33,674 nucleotides of DNA from contig JARWZU010000007.1 of the NCBI GenBank assembly GCA_029866215.1, positions 1 through 33,674 on the forward strand. Direction: 5' to 3'. Below the pieces are notes generated by a model. That model was given only the letters and a program-made list of their open reading frames with translations. It was not told where the DNA came from and did not search any database. This document shows, in pieces, positions 8,831 through 16,999 of the stretch. The DNA comes from Akkermansiaceae bacterium (lineage in GTDB: Bacteria > Verrucomicrobiota > Verrucomicrobiia > Verrucomicrobiales > Akkermansiaceae). The number at the start of each line of letters is the position of its first letter. Position 1 is the first letter of the stretch. The position numbers and the translations under genes were made by a program.

Positions 8831-9124
8831 ATGAAATCCAAACGCAATCTAACTCGCTTCACGTACGAAACTGCTGCTTTTGAAGGCTGGCGCCTTTGCA
8901 TTACCCGTGCAGGGACCACGTTCAGCAAGTATTTTTCGGACAAGCAGTATGGCAGCAGCAAGAAATCCCTGGCGGCGGCTGAAAAGACACTCGCAGAGCT
9001 AAAGCCCCTGATCGATGGCGCCAAGCGTGTCAAAGAAACTGTCGAAGGATCAAAGCCTAAGGACCGCTTGGCTCCGAGCACCCTCAAAAAGGCCGAAAAG
9101 TTTCTGTCGTCGATCAAGGCCTAA
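8831..9124 (+). CDS. Small basic protein with AP2/ERF-like domain
   Basis: Basic protein of 97 aa. The first 55 residues (TRFTYETAAFEGWRLCITR, then FSKYFSDKQYGSSKKSLAAA) resemble the three-strand-plus-helix layout of the AP2/ERF DNA-binding fold, which in bacteria is best known from mobile-element-linked proteins and short stand-alone proteins. The GW.LCITR and KYFSDK..YG..K.SL..A pattern is the part I rely on; the remaining 40 residues are Lys-rich and helical. It is divergent from rpoA and 54 bp upstream of the photolyase gene on the same strand, so they may share a transcript. No Shine-Dalgarno sequence is evident. The family call is by eye and DNA binding is inferred. Confidence 0.6.
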   Translation: MKSKRNLTRFTYETAAFEGWRLCITRAGTTFSKYFSDKQYGSSKKSLAAAEKTLAELKPLIDGAKRVKETVEGSKPKDRLAPSTLKKAEKFLSSIKA

Positions 9125-9178
9125 TCAATAGGCAGTTTCAAGAGCTACAAGTGCCTTGAACCGCCTCTAATTCCATTC

Positions 9179-10600
9179 ATGCCCGCCTCGAAGGCTTCTG
9201 TCATTCATTGGTTTCGCCGCGACCTTAGAGTCACGGACAACACCGCCCTCAGGGGTGCGGCGAGACTTGGGCTTGCCCTTGTGCCCGTTTACATTTTAAG
9301 CGACTGGCATGATTCCCACTCTTGGACGGGGCCGAATCGCCAACATTTTCTTTGTGGCTCGCTTGAGTCGCTGTCCAAAAATCTTGAGGCCCTCGGTGGG
9401 CGTTTGATCGTTCGGCAAGGCAAAGCCGTCGAAGAACTTCGCAAACTGGCGATCGAGGCCCAGGCCGTTGCCATTCATTTCAATGCCGACCCTGATCCTT
9501 TCGGCAAATCCACGGAACAAGCGGTGCGTCGATTGTGCACCGAGCTCGGGATCGAATGCGAAATTTCTGCGGATTCGGCGCTTCACGGCCCAAATGAGGT
9601 TTTGACCCAAAGCGCGCTGCCCTACCGCGTTTACACGCCTTACAGTCGCAATTGGCTCAGCCTGCCCAAGGAAACCCCGCTCGGAAAGCCAACGAGCATC
9701 CAGACGCCAGCCCATCTCAGCTCCTTGCCGCTCCCGACCGTGAGCATCTGGGGATGGCAGCCACCGTCGGGCCATGCGTTGCCAGAACCGGGCGAGCGAG
9801 CGGCTCGCGAGCGGCTAAAACTTGCAGTTCGAGAAAAAATCCAAGCCTATGCCGACAAACGGGACTTTCCGGCGGCATGCGGCACCTCGAGGATTTCACA
9901 AGACCTCCGATTCGGATTGATATCGATCCGCACCGTCTATGCAGAGGCCATGAAGGCTCGTGCCAGGGCCGATCTTGCAGGCCAAATCGGGATTGACATC
10001 TTCGTCAAAGAGCTCGCGTGGCGCGAATTTTATTTCGCCATTCTTCACCATTTTCCAAATGTCCTCGACGAGGAGTTCAACGCTGACTGGCGAGGGCTGC
10101 CTTGGAGTCCGCCGGACGAGCGCTTCGAAGCATGGAAAGAAGGGCGCACCGGCTTCCCGATCGTCGATGCCGGGATGCGCGAGCTCAAGGCCACGGGGTT
10201 CATGCACAACCGCCTGCGAATGATCACCGCGATGTTTCTAACCAAAGACCTCCACATCGACTGGAAGCTCGGCGAATCTTGGTTCATGCAAAATTTGGTC
10301 GATGGTGAAATCGCCTCGAACAACGGCGGCTGGCAGTGGTCAGCTGGCACCGGAGCCGACGCCGCACCCTATTTTCGGATTCAAAATCCATGGTCCCAGA
10401 GCGGTCGCTTCGATGCGGAAGGAGTCTACATCAAGCGATGGGTGCCCGAGCTCGCAAACACTCATCCCAGCCGATTCCTCGAAGCGCCCACCGATGGGAA
10501 ACCGATCGCCGCCAGCTATCCATTGCCCTGTGTGGATCACAAAACCGAGCGAGATCGCACGCTCGCGATCTTTAAAAAACATCGAGAAAACAAGGCTTGA
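9179..10600 (+). CDS. phrB: Deoxyribodipyrimidine photolyase (class I CPD photolyase/cryptochrome family)
   Basis: Light-driven flavoenzyme that splits UV-induced cyclobutane pyrimidine dimers, 473 aa. The N-terminal antenna domain begins VIHWFRRDLRVTDNTAL at about residue 8, the standard opening of the family. The C-terminal FAD-binding domain contains KELAWREFYFAILHHFPN (about 277-294), GFPIVDAGMRELKATGFMHN and NNGGWQWSAGTGADAAPYFR (about 380-399), which includes FAD-contacting and Trp-relay residues. Family features point to a CPD photolyase, not a cryptochrome, but repair activity is inferred. It may be co-transcribed with the AP2-like gene. Its TGA stop directly abuts the stop codon of the convergent gene on the minus strand, forming TGATCA with no spacer. 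Confidence 0.95.
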   Translation: MPASKASVIHWFRRDLRVTDNTALRGAARLGLALVPVYILSDWHDSHSWTGPNRQHFLCGSLESLSKNLEALGGRLIVRQGKAVEELRKLAIEAQAVAIHFNADPDPFGKSTEQAVRRLCTELGIECEISADSALHGPNEVLTQSALPYRVYTPYSRNWLSLPKETPLGKPTSIQTPAHLSSLPLPTVSIWGWQPPSGHALPEPGERAARERLKLAVREKIQAYADKRDFPAACGTSRISQDLRFGLISIRTVYAEAMKARARADLAGQIGIDIFVKELAWREFYFAILHHFPNVLDEEFNADWRGLPWSPPDERFEAWKEGRTGFPIVDAGMRELKATGFMHNRLRMITAMFLTKDLHIDWKLGESWFMQNLVDGEIASNNGGWQWSAGTGADAAPYFRIQNPWSQSGRFDAEGVYIKRWVPELANTHPSRFLEAPTDGKPIAASYPLPCVDHKTERDRTLAIFKKHRENKA

Positions 10601-11581
10601 TCAAGGCTTCGCCTGCTTCATCAACCTTTCGGCCAAGCCCTTGAGCTCCTCGACCGGGATGGCAAAACTCTCTGAGCGATTGGCCCGTGCGATGTTCATT
10701 CCAATGCAGCGGCCATCCAAATCCAGCAACGGCCCGCCCTGCACCGCCCGACTGCCGAGGATGTCGTGCTGAAGGGCTCGTGGAAATCCGCTTCGCCGTG
10801 GTGAAAAATCGCCGCTCATCTGGTCATTGCGATCCATCTGGTCCGTAAACAACTCCGCGCGTGCGGCCAATCGAACATCAACCGATACCTCCTCGCCCTT
10901 TCGGCGAAGCAGTAAATGAACAAGGTTGCCTGCCTTGCCATCCTTGAGAGCATCATTCAGTTCAGTCACTTTTTCGATCTTCTTCCCATCGATCGAGAGG
11001 ATCACATCGTCTTTCTGCAAGCCAGCCTCCTCCGCGCCGCTCTTCTGCTGCACGGCTTCGACCTGCGGCACTTTGGATTTCACCTTGAGAATCACCCCGA
11101 GCGCCGCACCTCCAGAAGCAGGGATTTCACGGGTTTTGGCACTCACGATGCCGGCCAGCAGCCGCCTCGTCGTCCGACTCGTCGCCCCATTCGCCACGAC
11201 CCAGGTCCCCTGCAGCACGTCGCTCGTGGGCGCGTAATCGACTGGAATCAAATCATGTGACTCGATCTTCAAAAGCGCCACATCCCAAACCAAGTCCTCC
11301 GCCAGCACCTTCACCTCATGGTAGTTGGTTTGATTTACCGTCACCGCCAAGCCGCCCGATTTCGGCAGCTCACTCGCCTTGGTTAGAATGTATCCATCGG
11401 CGGAAATCACCACGCCGTATCCAGTTTCTTTTCGTCCATCGAGAATGACCGCGCTCGACTGCTGCAGCACTTGGCGCTGTGCCTCAAAAGCAGCCACTAC
11501 TGCACTTCCGGTAGTCCGGTAGCTCGACTCCAAGCTTTGCTGACCCTTCACCGTGCCCAGCAACCCAGCAAAGACAATCAT
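10601..11581 (-). CDS. Catalytically dead S1C/HtrA-like PDZ protein (pseudoprotease)
   Basis: Secreted or anchored protein of 326 aa related to HtrA-type serine proteases. I start it at the ATG at 11581, ten bases after the previous stop: it has an AGGA ribosome site and gives a signal-like N-terminus (MIVFAGLLGTVKG). The protease fold is visible in GYGVVISADGYILTKASELP (55-73) and WDVALLKIE (99-107). The His position of the ILTxxHV motif is missing, while Asp100 is kept. A PDZ domain follows at about 155-238 (GAEEAGLQKDDVILSIDGKK). The GNSGGPL box appears only after the PDZ, as AVQGGPLLDLDG (279-290), with Gln in place of the catalytic Ser. It probably binds peptides or partners without cleaving them. 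Second gene after an active homologue of the same length. Confidence 0.82.
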   Translation of the reverse strand: MIVFAGLLGTVKGQQSLESSYRTTGSAVVAAFEAQRQVLQQSSAVILDGRKETGYGVVISADGYILTKASELPKSGGLAVTVNQTNYHEVKVLAEDLVWDVALLKIESHDLIPVDYAPTSDVLQGTWVVANGATSRTTRRLLAGIVSAKTREIPASGGAALGVILKVKSKVPQVEAVQQKSGAEEAGLQKDDVILSIDGKKIEKVTELNDALKDGKAGNLVHLLLRRKGEEVSVDVRLAARAELFTDQMDRNDQMSGDFSPRRSGFPRALQHDILGSRAVQGGPLLDLDGRCIGMNIARANRSESFAIPVEELKGLAERLMKQAKP

Positions 11582-11591
11582 CCAAATCCTG

Positions 11592-12572
11592 TTAGCGTTC
11601 ACCGAGGTTGAAGGTAAAAGTTTTCGGTTTTCCACCGCGTTCCATTTCAAGAATAACTTCATCGCCCGCCGCCATCTCCTTCAGCAAATCTTGCATCTGC
11701 TCACGGGTTTCAAGGCTCACATGGTTCAACTTTAACAGCACATCACGCTCACGAATTCCTGCTGCCTCCGCAGGACTTCCATGACCGACCTTGGTCACAC
11801 TCAAGCCACCCTTGGGCCGTGCATCCGTGGCAAGGCCAAGAAAGCCATTCCCTTTCACCGGCTTCTCCGCATACGGGCCCTCGCCGATGAACTCCGCGGC
11901 CAACATTTTATCCCAGTGATCGATGAACACCGCGGTCGGCACATGCATGTTCACCTGCATCTGCGCCCCGACCCTGGAGTGGATCGCAATTAGATTTCCT
12001 GCTAAATCAAATAACGGCCCGCCCGAGTCCCCCCCGATCACCATGCAGTCTGATTGAAAGGTCGAGTCGGCGATGCGGACCAAACGACCCAGCCGAACCA
12101 CCGATCCTCGTTCATGGTCAAATCCCCCTGAATGCCCCAGCGCAAACACCCAGTCACCAAGCTGCGTACTTGCGTCGCGATCCATCTCCACAAAGGGATA
12201 GGTTCCCTTTTCCGTAATTCGCACCATGGCCGCATCCCTGTCCGCGACCAAGCCCAGCGTCTCGGCCTTGAGCCGAGTCCCATCCTCAAGCACCACCGTG
12301 ACCTTCTGCTTCACCCCGGTTGCGACGTGCGCAGCCGTCAAAACCAGCCCATCGGGCGAAACGATCACCCCGCTACCCGACCCACCTTTAATCTCAATGC
12401 AGACCGTAGCCGCGCGCGCTTTTGGCAATGACGCACGCACCGCGTTCTGGATCATCTCAAGATCTTGCCGGTTTTCAGGCGCCTTGTGGTCATTCACCAC
12501 AAGGCGCTCATTTACCGCCATTCCCGAACTCCCCAACAACAGCAGCAGTGAAAAAATCCGTGTGTATCTCAT
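11592..12572 (-). CDS. S1C-family (HtrA/DegP-like) serine protease with C-terminal PDZ domain
   Basis: Predicted periplasmic trypsin-like protease of 326 aa. The open frame runs up to 12791, but the ATG at 12572 gives a clean signal peptide (MRYTRIFSLLLLLGSSGMA), so I use it. The triad is complete: His82 in LTAAHVATG, Asp113 in DRDAAMVRI, and Ser183 in GGDSGGPLFD. One PDZ domain follows at about 242-325 (GSPAEAAGIRERDVLLKLN). The architecture matches DegS-like or short HtrA proteins with one PDZ, and a role in envelope protein quality control is inferred. It lies 46 bp after the methyltransferase gene and 10 bp before the pseudoprotease; the latter junction suggests coupled expression of an active and an inactive partner. 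Confidence 0.9.
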   Translation of the reverse strand: MRYTRIFSLLLLLGSSGMAVNERLVVNDHKAPENRQDLEMIQNAVRASLPKARAATVCIEIKGGSGSGVIVSPDGLVLTAAHVATGVKQKVTVVLEDGTRLKAETLGLVADRDAAMVRITEKGTYPFVEMDRDASTQLGDWVFALGHSGGFDHERGSVVRLGRLVRIADSTFQSDCMVIGGDSGGPLFDLAGNLIAIHSRVGAQMQVNMHVPTAVFIDHWDKMLAAEFIGEGPYAEKPVKGNGFLGLATDARPKGGLSVTKVGHGSPAEAAGIRERDVLLKLNHVSLETREQMQDLLKEMAAGDEVILEMERGGKPKTFTFNLGER

Positions 12573-12618
12573 GGCTTGCTGAGCTTGGAGGCTACGTGCA
12601 TTCGATATCTCGTGCAAC

Positions 12619-13224
12619 TCATGGCTGCGCCCGCTTGCGAAATAGCCCGATCCATTCCCTGCCCTCACGTCCTGCGTATGCCGCGCGAGGAACCCAGCCA
12701 TCGATCCGATCAAACCACGGAGTAAACCACCCGTCCAACTCATCGACCGTCGTGGGAAATGGTGGTCCACATGCCTCCTCGCCTGGATCAAAAGGTGTCA
12801 GGAAAAATACCCCTGCAAGTAACCCACCATCGGTTAGGCAGCCTGCTGCAGCCTCGGCATACTTCGGCCGTTTGCTCGGATCGATTGCACAAAAACACGT
12901 GTGCTCCCACATCGCGGAGAATTTCCTCTCACCCGACCACTCGGGGTCGAGAAAATCGCCCAACTCGTAGGCTTCGTCCGATGCTTGCGGCCATTTCCTC
13001 GCGAGCTCAATCGCGGTTGGCGCGAGATCCACGCCCACGATGGGAATGCCGAGCCTGGTCAGCGCCCGCACGTCGTGCCCCAGCCCGCAGCCGGGCACCA
13101 AGACTGGGCCCATCCCCCATGCGTCCGCTTCGAGCCGATCGAGCAATTCCAGCAGCGGCGGTGCTGCTCGCCCTTTTTCCCACGGCATGTCGGCACTCTG
13201 GTAGCGCATTTCCCAATCGGTCAT
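12619..13224 (-). CDS. SAM-dependent methyltransferase, TPMT (thiopurine methyltransferase) family
   Basis: Class I Rossmann-fold methyltransferase of 201 aa. The N-terminus (WEMRYQSADMPWEKGRAAPPL) is typical of the TPMT-like family, where the Trp-Glu-x-x-Tyr and P-W motifs open the protein. The SAM-binding loop VLVPGCGLGHDVRAL and acidic end of strand 2 (IVGVDLAPTAIELAR) lie at about 41-75, followed by WEHTCFCAID near 106-115, a family motif. Bacterial members act on small thiol, selenium or tellurium compounds; the substrate here cannot be told. First gene of a run of three on the minus strand, with a 171-bp gap to the divergent nuclease gene in which I see no clear promoter. Confidence 0.88.
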   Translation of the reverse strand: MTDWEMRYQSADMPWEKGRAAPPLLELLDRLEADAWGMGPVLVPGCGLGHDVRALTRLGIPIVGVDLAPTAIELARKWPQASDEAYELGDFLDPEWSGERKFSAMWEHTCFCAIDPSKRPKYAEAAAGCLTDGGLLAGVFFLTPFDPGEEACGPPFPTTVDELDGWFTPWFDRIDGWVPRAAYAGREGREWIGLFRKRAQP

Positions 13225-13395
13225 GCCTCAGTCTGGCGGAGCTTGGCCCTTGGCGCAAGCGGTCCGCGTAGCCCTTTTCGCCGTGCGCCGTCCCGCGGCC
13301 TGAATGCTGGCTTCATGGAATTTAGCCCAGCCCTCGGTCCCAAGACCCCATGTTTCTCCTTGGAATTCAACAAATCCCACGCAAGCATCTCTCCG

Positions 13396-13875
13396 ATGTC
13401 AGAACTTGTCCGGGTTGAACCCATTGCTTTAATGCCGACCCAGGCTGGGTGCGCAGTTTTCTTAGGCGACGGGGCAAAATCGATCTTGTTTTACATCGAT
13501 CCTGCGGTGGGCGCGTCGATCAACGCTTCGCTGAGTCAGCACCGTCCGCCCCGCCCGCTCACGCACGATTTGTTTCTCATGACGCTAGAAACCTTTGGCG
13601 CCAAGGTCACTCGGGCCGTCTTGGTCCGAATGGAGGGAGAAATTTACTACGCTCGACTCTTTGTGGAGGCCGAAAATGAAATCATGGAGCGAAAAATCGT
13701 CGAAATCGACGCCCGCCCGTCGGATTGCTTGGCCCTGACGGTCCGCTGCGGCGCCCCATTTTACGTGGTGAAAGCGCTCTGGGATACCCTAGAAGACATG
13801 ACGGGCGTGCTCGCTGACATGAAAGCCGACGCAAGCTCCGTTGAGGAAAATCCACCCAACTCACCATTTGCCTGA
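13396..13875 (+). CDS. Bifunctional nuclease domain protein (DUF151/BFN)
   Basis: Single-domain protein of 159 aa of the bifunctional nuclease family (DUF151), found in bacteria and plants and reported to have RNase and DNase activity. The start is the ATG at 13396 (MSELVRVEPIAL); the open frame extends about 500 bases upstream through the divergent promoter region and the methyltransferase gene, which is not credible as coding. Family features are FLGDGAKSILFYIDPAVGASI, HDLFLMTLETFGAKVTRAVL and the conserved IDARPSDCLALTVRCGAPFYV at about 115-135. A short Asp/Glu/Pro tail closes the protein. The M29-like gene follows 54 bp downstream on the same strand. The in vivo role is not known from the sequence. 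Confidence 0.9.
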   Translation: MSELVRVEPIALMPTQAGCAVFLGDGAKSILFYIDPAVGASINASLSQHRPPRPLTHDLFLMTLETFGAKVTRAVLVRMEGEIYYARLFVEAENEIMERKIVEIDARPSDCLALTVRCGAPFYVVKALWDTLEDMTGVLADMKADASSVEENPPNSPFA

Positions 13876-13929
13876 AGTTTGAGCAATCCCCCCTTGCCGC
13901 AAATCGAATCAGTTTTAATTTCCATCAAC

Positions 13930-15147
13930 ATGTCACAAGTCCTCAATCAAAACTCCCTACCTGACTACTTCCGCGAGGAAATTCTACTCCATCCGGAAAA
14001 TCGACAATTCCCAGCTTTCAGCCTTTCTCGGCTTCTTGGAACGGTCTTTGCCCCGACCGAGGGCTGCAGAGTTTGTATTCTCATTGATTTTGATCAACCG
14101 GAGGCTCTCATCAAAAACTTCGCGTTCCTCAATCACGACGATTTCCCCGTTCAGAAAAATGCCTACAAGCATTTCTATCAAGGCCTCAAGGCCGGCGTGC
14201 TCGACGAGCTTGGCATGACAGGCGGCGAACTGTTCGCCTACCGCTGCACCTACGGCTCAAATCTTGATCTAGCCGATGACGTTTGGGACACCGAAGGCAA
14301 TCACCTCTCCCTAGATGCTGACATTTATTCAAACTACGATTTGATCCTGTGCATCTCGACCTACTCCGCCACCGCGCCCCTGACCGCGAAGTGCAAGCAG
14401 TACGACTTCCGCGGCGCGACCCTTCATGGCCTAAACGATGTGATCCTGAACTCAGGCCTCGCCGTCGACTACCACGAGGTCTCTGTCGACTCAGAACGCC
14501 TGCGCCTCGCCCTCACCAAGGCAGACGCCATCGAGATCGACTTCGCCCTAGAAGACGGCCGCGTCCTCACCGCATGGCTCGGCCTTGATGGCCAAGAGGC
14601 ACAAAAATCCCACGGGCTTTGCCTCGGAAGATCCCCCGACATCGCAAACTTGCCGGCGGGCGAAGTCTATTTCGTGCCCGTGGACGCACGCGGGCAATTC
14701 CCGATGAAATATGAGGATGGAACCCTTGGCGTCCTCGAGGTCAAGGACCGCTGCATCATCCATTCGACCCTCATCGAAGGAAACCAAGCCACGATCGATG
14801 CGCACAACGCGCGCTTGGCCGACGACCCAATGACCGGCACGCTCGGCGAACTGGGATTTGGCACCCAAGTGCTGCCGGTTTCAGGTGCCGACATTCAAGA
14901 CGAAAAAGTCCTCGGAACCTGCCACCTTGCAACAGGCCGTGACGACCATCTTGGTGGCGACATTCTGCCGAGCATGTTTAAAAAACACGAAAACTCGACC
15001 CACGACGACATCCTCTTTGCCCCGCACAAGACCCCGAATTTCAACATCAGCCAAGTCCGGATGAGACGCGGTGCCCAATGCGAGGTGATCATTGAGAATT
15101 TCCGGCCTGCGCGCTATCTGATCGATGCGTTGGCGGCCGATCGTTGA
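13930..15147 (+). CDS. M29-type aminopeptidase-like metalloprotein
   Basis: Protein of 405 aa (from the ATG at 13930; a TTG at 13879 would add 17 residues). The C-terminal half resembles M29 metallo-aminopeptidases (aminopeptidase T/PepS family), which bind two metal ions. Candidate ligands are all present: Glu245 in PAGEVYFVP, Glu307 in GTLGELGFG, His332 in DEKVLGTCHLATG, and His358/Asp360 in STHDDILF. The N-terminal half (about 1-200) shows the alternating strands and helices expected of the family but is weakly conserved by eye (for example CRVCILIDFD, FRGATLHGLND). Activity is probably release of N-terminal amino acids in the cytoplasm, since I see no signal peptide. Annotation pipelines may leave it as hypothetical. 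Confidence 0.75.
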   Translation: MSQVLNQNSLPDYFREEILLHPENRQFPAFSLSRLLGTVFAPTEGCRVCILIDFDQPEALIKNFAFLNHDDFPVQKNAYKHFYQGLKAGVLDELGMTGGELFAYRCTYGSNLDLADDVWDTEGNHLSLDADIYSNYDLILCISTYSATAPLTAKCKQYDFRGATLHGLNDVILNSGLAVDYHEVSVDSERLRLALTKADAIEIDFALEDGRVLTAWLGLDGQEAQKSHGLCLGRSPDIANLPAGEVYFVPVDARGQFPMKYEDGTLGVLEVKDRCIIHSTLIEGNQATIDAHNARLADDPMTGTLGELGFGTQVLPVSGADIQDEKVLGTCHLATGRDDHLGGDILPSMFKKHENSTHDDILFAPHKTPNFNISQVRMRRGAQCEVIIENFRPARYLIDALAADR

Positions 15148-15260
15148 GATTTCGGAAACATCACTGCCGATTCGGTCGTATTGCTCGGGTAACAAAATCT
15201 GCGCCATCGTGGATTTTGTCTTCCCGATTCGCAAACACTCAACCTTCCAAACCGGCCTCA

Positions 15261-16499
15261 ATGAAGATCGCATCTGCCCTGTCCCTTGCCCTTGCGGTCG
15301 GAACCCTCGCTTCCAATGCTGCGCAACCCAAGTTCCGCTCCCTGTTCAACGGCAAGGATCTGACAGGTTGGGTGGGAAATGGCTACGCCGTCGAAAATGG
15401 CACCATCGTCTGCACCCCCGAGGGCAAAAACCTGGTGACTCAAGAGGTCTTCTGCAATTACGTCCTCGAATTTGATTTCAAGCTCCCACCCGGCGGAAAT
15501 AACGGGCTTGGGATCCACTATCCCGGCGCTGGCGATGGCGCTTACACGGGGATGGAACTTCAGATTCTCGACAACACCGACCCCCAGTACAAAGACATCA
15601 AGGACTACCAATACCACGGATCGCTTTACACCATGGCACCCGCGAGGCGGACCGGCCTGAAGCCCGTGGGCGAATGGAACCATGAACGTGTCACGGTCTT
15701 CGATTCATCGGTGACCGTGGTATTGAATGGCGAGACCATCCTTGAGGCAAACCTCGCCGAGCTCAGCGCCACGCATCCAAAACACGAGGGCGTGAAACGT
15801 CGGGCCGGTCAAATCGGCTGGCTAGGCCACGGTGACCGCGTCGCCTTCCGCAACATCGAAATCGCTGAAACGGCGCCCTTACCGAAGCCCGACCGTGAAA
15901 CAGCGTCAGAGTTCACTCCGCTTTTCAATGGCCAGAATCTCGACGGCTGGAAGCATGGCGGCAGCCCCGAATGGACCGTCATCAATGGAATCCTCAAGCA
16001 CAGTGGGAAACCAGGAACCCCATCCGACCTCTGGACAGAAAAGGAATACGGCGACTTCACCCTCGTCTTCGATTGGCGCTGGAGCGGTCGTGGCCCAACC
16101 CAATCGCGACCCAACGTGCTGCCCGATGGCTCCCAGATCGGCCAAAGCGACATCGAAGAACTCGACAGCGGAATCTACCTTCGTGGCAGCAGCAAAAGCC
16201 AAGTCAACCTCTGGAACTGGCCGGTCGGCTCGGGAGAAATTTATGGCTACCGCACCGACCCAGCGATGCCTGCCGCGGTTCGCGCCGGCGCGACGCCGAG
16301 GTCCAAGGCCGACCGCCCCGTCGGCGAATGGAATCACACTTCAATAACGCTCAAAGGTGACCGGATCAGCGTAACACTCAATGGCACAACCGTCATCGAG
16401 AACACCCAATTGCCAAACATCCCGGCACGCGGCGCGATCGGCCTCCAGCACCATGGCTCGCGGATTGATTTCGCGAACATCGCGATCAAAGCCGATTGA
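15261..16499 (+). CDS. Secreted protein with two tandem DUF1080 (3-keto-disaccharide hydrolase-type) domains
   Basis: Predicted secreted protein of 412 aa. The ATG at 15261 gives a signal peptide (MKIASALSLALAVGTLASNA); the frame stays open upstream to 15144, overlapping the previous gene. Two DUF1080 domains follow. The first (about 25-215) opens FRSLFNGKDLTGWVGNG and has NNGLGIHYPG and VGEWNHERVTV. The second (about 228-412) opens FTPLFNGQNLDGWKHGG and has SGIYLRGSS and VGEWNHTSITL. This concanavalin-like fold is very common in Verrucomicrobiota and Planctomycetota. Members are annotated as 3-keto-disaccharide or 3-keto-glycoside hydrolases or as carbohydrate-binding modules. A role in extracellular or periplasmic glycan breakdown is likely; the exact substrate is unknown. 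Confidence 0.9.
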   Translation: MKIASALSLALAVGTLASNAAQPKFRSLFNGKDLTGWVGNGYAVENGTIVCTPEGKNLVTQEVFCNYVLEFDFKLPPGGNNGLGIHYPGAGDGAYTGMELQILDNTDPQYKDIKDYQYHGSLYTMAPARRTGLKPVGEWNHERVTVFDSSVTVVLNGETILEANLAELSATHPKHEGVKRRAGQIGWLGHGDRVAFRNIEIAETAPLPKPDRETASEFTPLFNGQNLDGWKHGGSPEWTVINGILKHSGKPGTPSDLWTEKEYGDFTLVFDWRWSGRGPTQSRPNVLPDGSQIGQSDIEELDSGIYLRGSSKSQVNLWNWPVGSGEIYGYRTDPAMPAAVRAGATPRSKADRPVGEWNHTSITLKGDRISVTLNGTTVIENTQLPNIPARGAIGLQHHGSRIDFANIAIKAD

Positions 16500-16605
16500 A
16501 CCCTCATTTTCCCCCAGCGCACAGGCATTTTCCCCCTCCGCAATCGACGCTTAAGCCCCCGTAACCGCCATTTAAGCTTTCTGCTTTCCAAATTTCCGCT
16601 TTACC

Positions 16606-16896
16606 CTAACCGCCTTTCGCCTTGCGAAACCCGGGCGTCGCGAGGATCTCGATGTAAACCGAGGTGCATTGACCTGCGGCAGCCTGATCAATCGCGGTGG
16701 TCAATTCTTCCACGTGCTTCGGTTCAGGGGCCCCATCGCCCATGCCGATTTTGCAATTAAAATCCCAGAAATCCACCCCTTCCGGCAGCGTCTTTTTCCG
16801 CTCCCGCTTGAGGTATTTCCGCACGTCATTTTTGATCTGCTCGATCACCCGAGCAGGTTGGTGATTGGACGCGCTGAGTGGAAATTGCTTTTTCAT
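16606..16896 (-). CDS. Small DUF6172-like protein of unknown function
   Basis: Protein of 96 aa beginning MKKQFPLSASNHQPARVIEQIK, followed by the strongly basic KYLKRERKKTLPEGVDFWDFNC, a pattern I associate with the DUF6172 family; this recognition is from memory. After that come a region with charged and helical character (HVEELTTAIDQAAAG) and a beta-like end (TSVYIEILATPGF). No catalytic motif or membrane segment is visible. It lies 103 bp downstream of the PEP carboxykinase gene on the same strand and converges with the DUF1080 gene. The 106 bp between the two stops show no clear hairpin terminator. Confidence 0.75.
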   Translation of the reverse strand: MKKQFPLSASNHQPARVIEQIKNDVRKYLKRERKKTLPEGVDFWDFNCKIGMGDGAPEPKHVEELTTAIDQAAAGQCTSVYIEILATPGFRKAKGG

Positions 16897-16999
16897 ACCA
16901 CCCGCTTGTGTCGGGCTGCCACCGATTTGTCTAGGAGATAACCTCGCGACCGACCACCGCGACGAGGGCTGCCACCCCTGACACGATCGATTTTCCGGA

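Noticed and set aside
9130-9166. Imperfect inverted repeat (AGGCAGTTTCAAG / CTTGAACCGCCT) between the AP2-like gene and the photolyase gene.
   Set aside because: It has a mismatch and a gap, and no T-run follows, so I cannot call it a terminator; it may form a weak hairpin only.
12901-13395. Upstream extension of the bifunctional nuclease frame by 165 residues.
   Set aside because: It runs antisense through the methyltransferase gene and the divergent intergenic region; the DUF151 domain begins right after the ATG at 13396.
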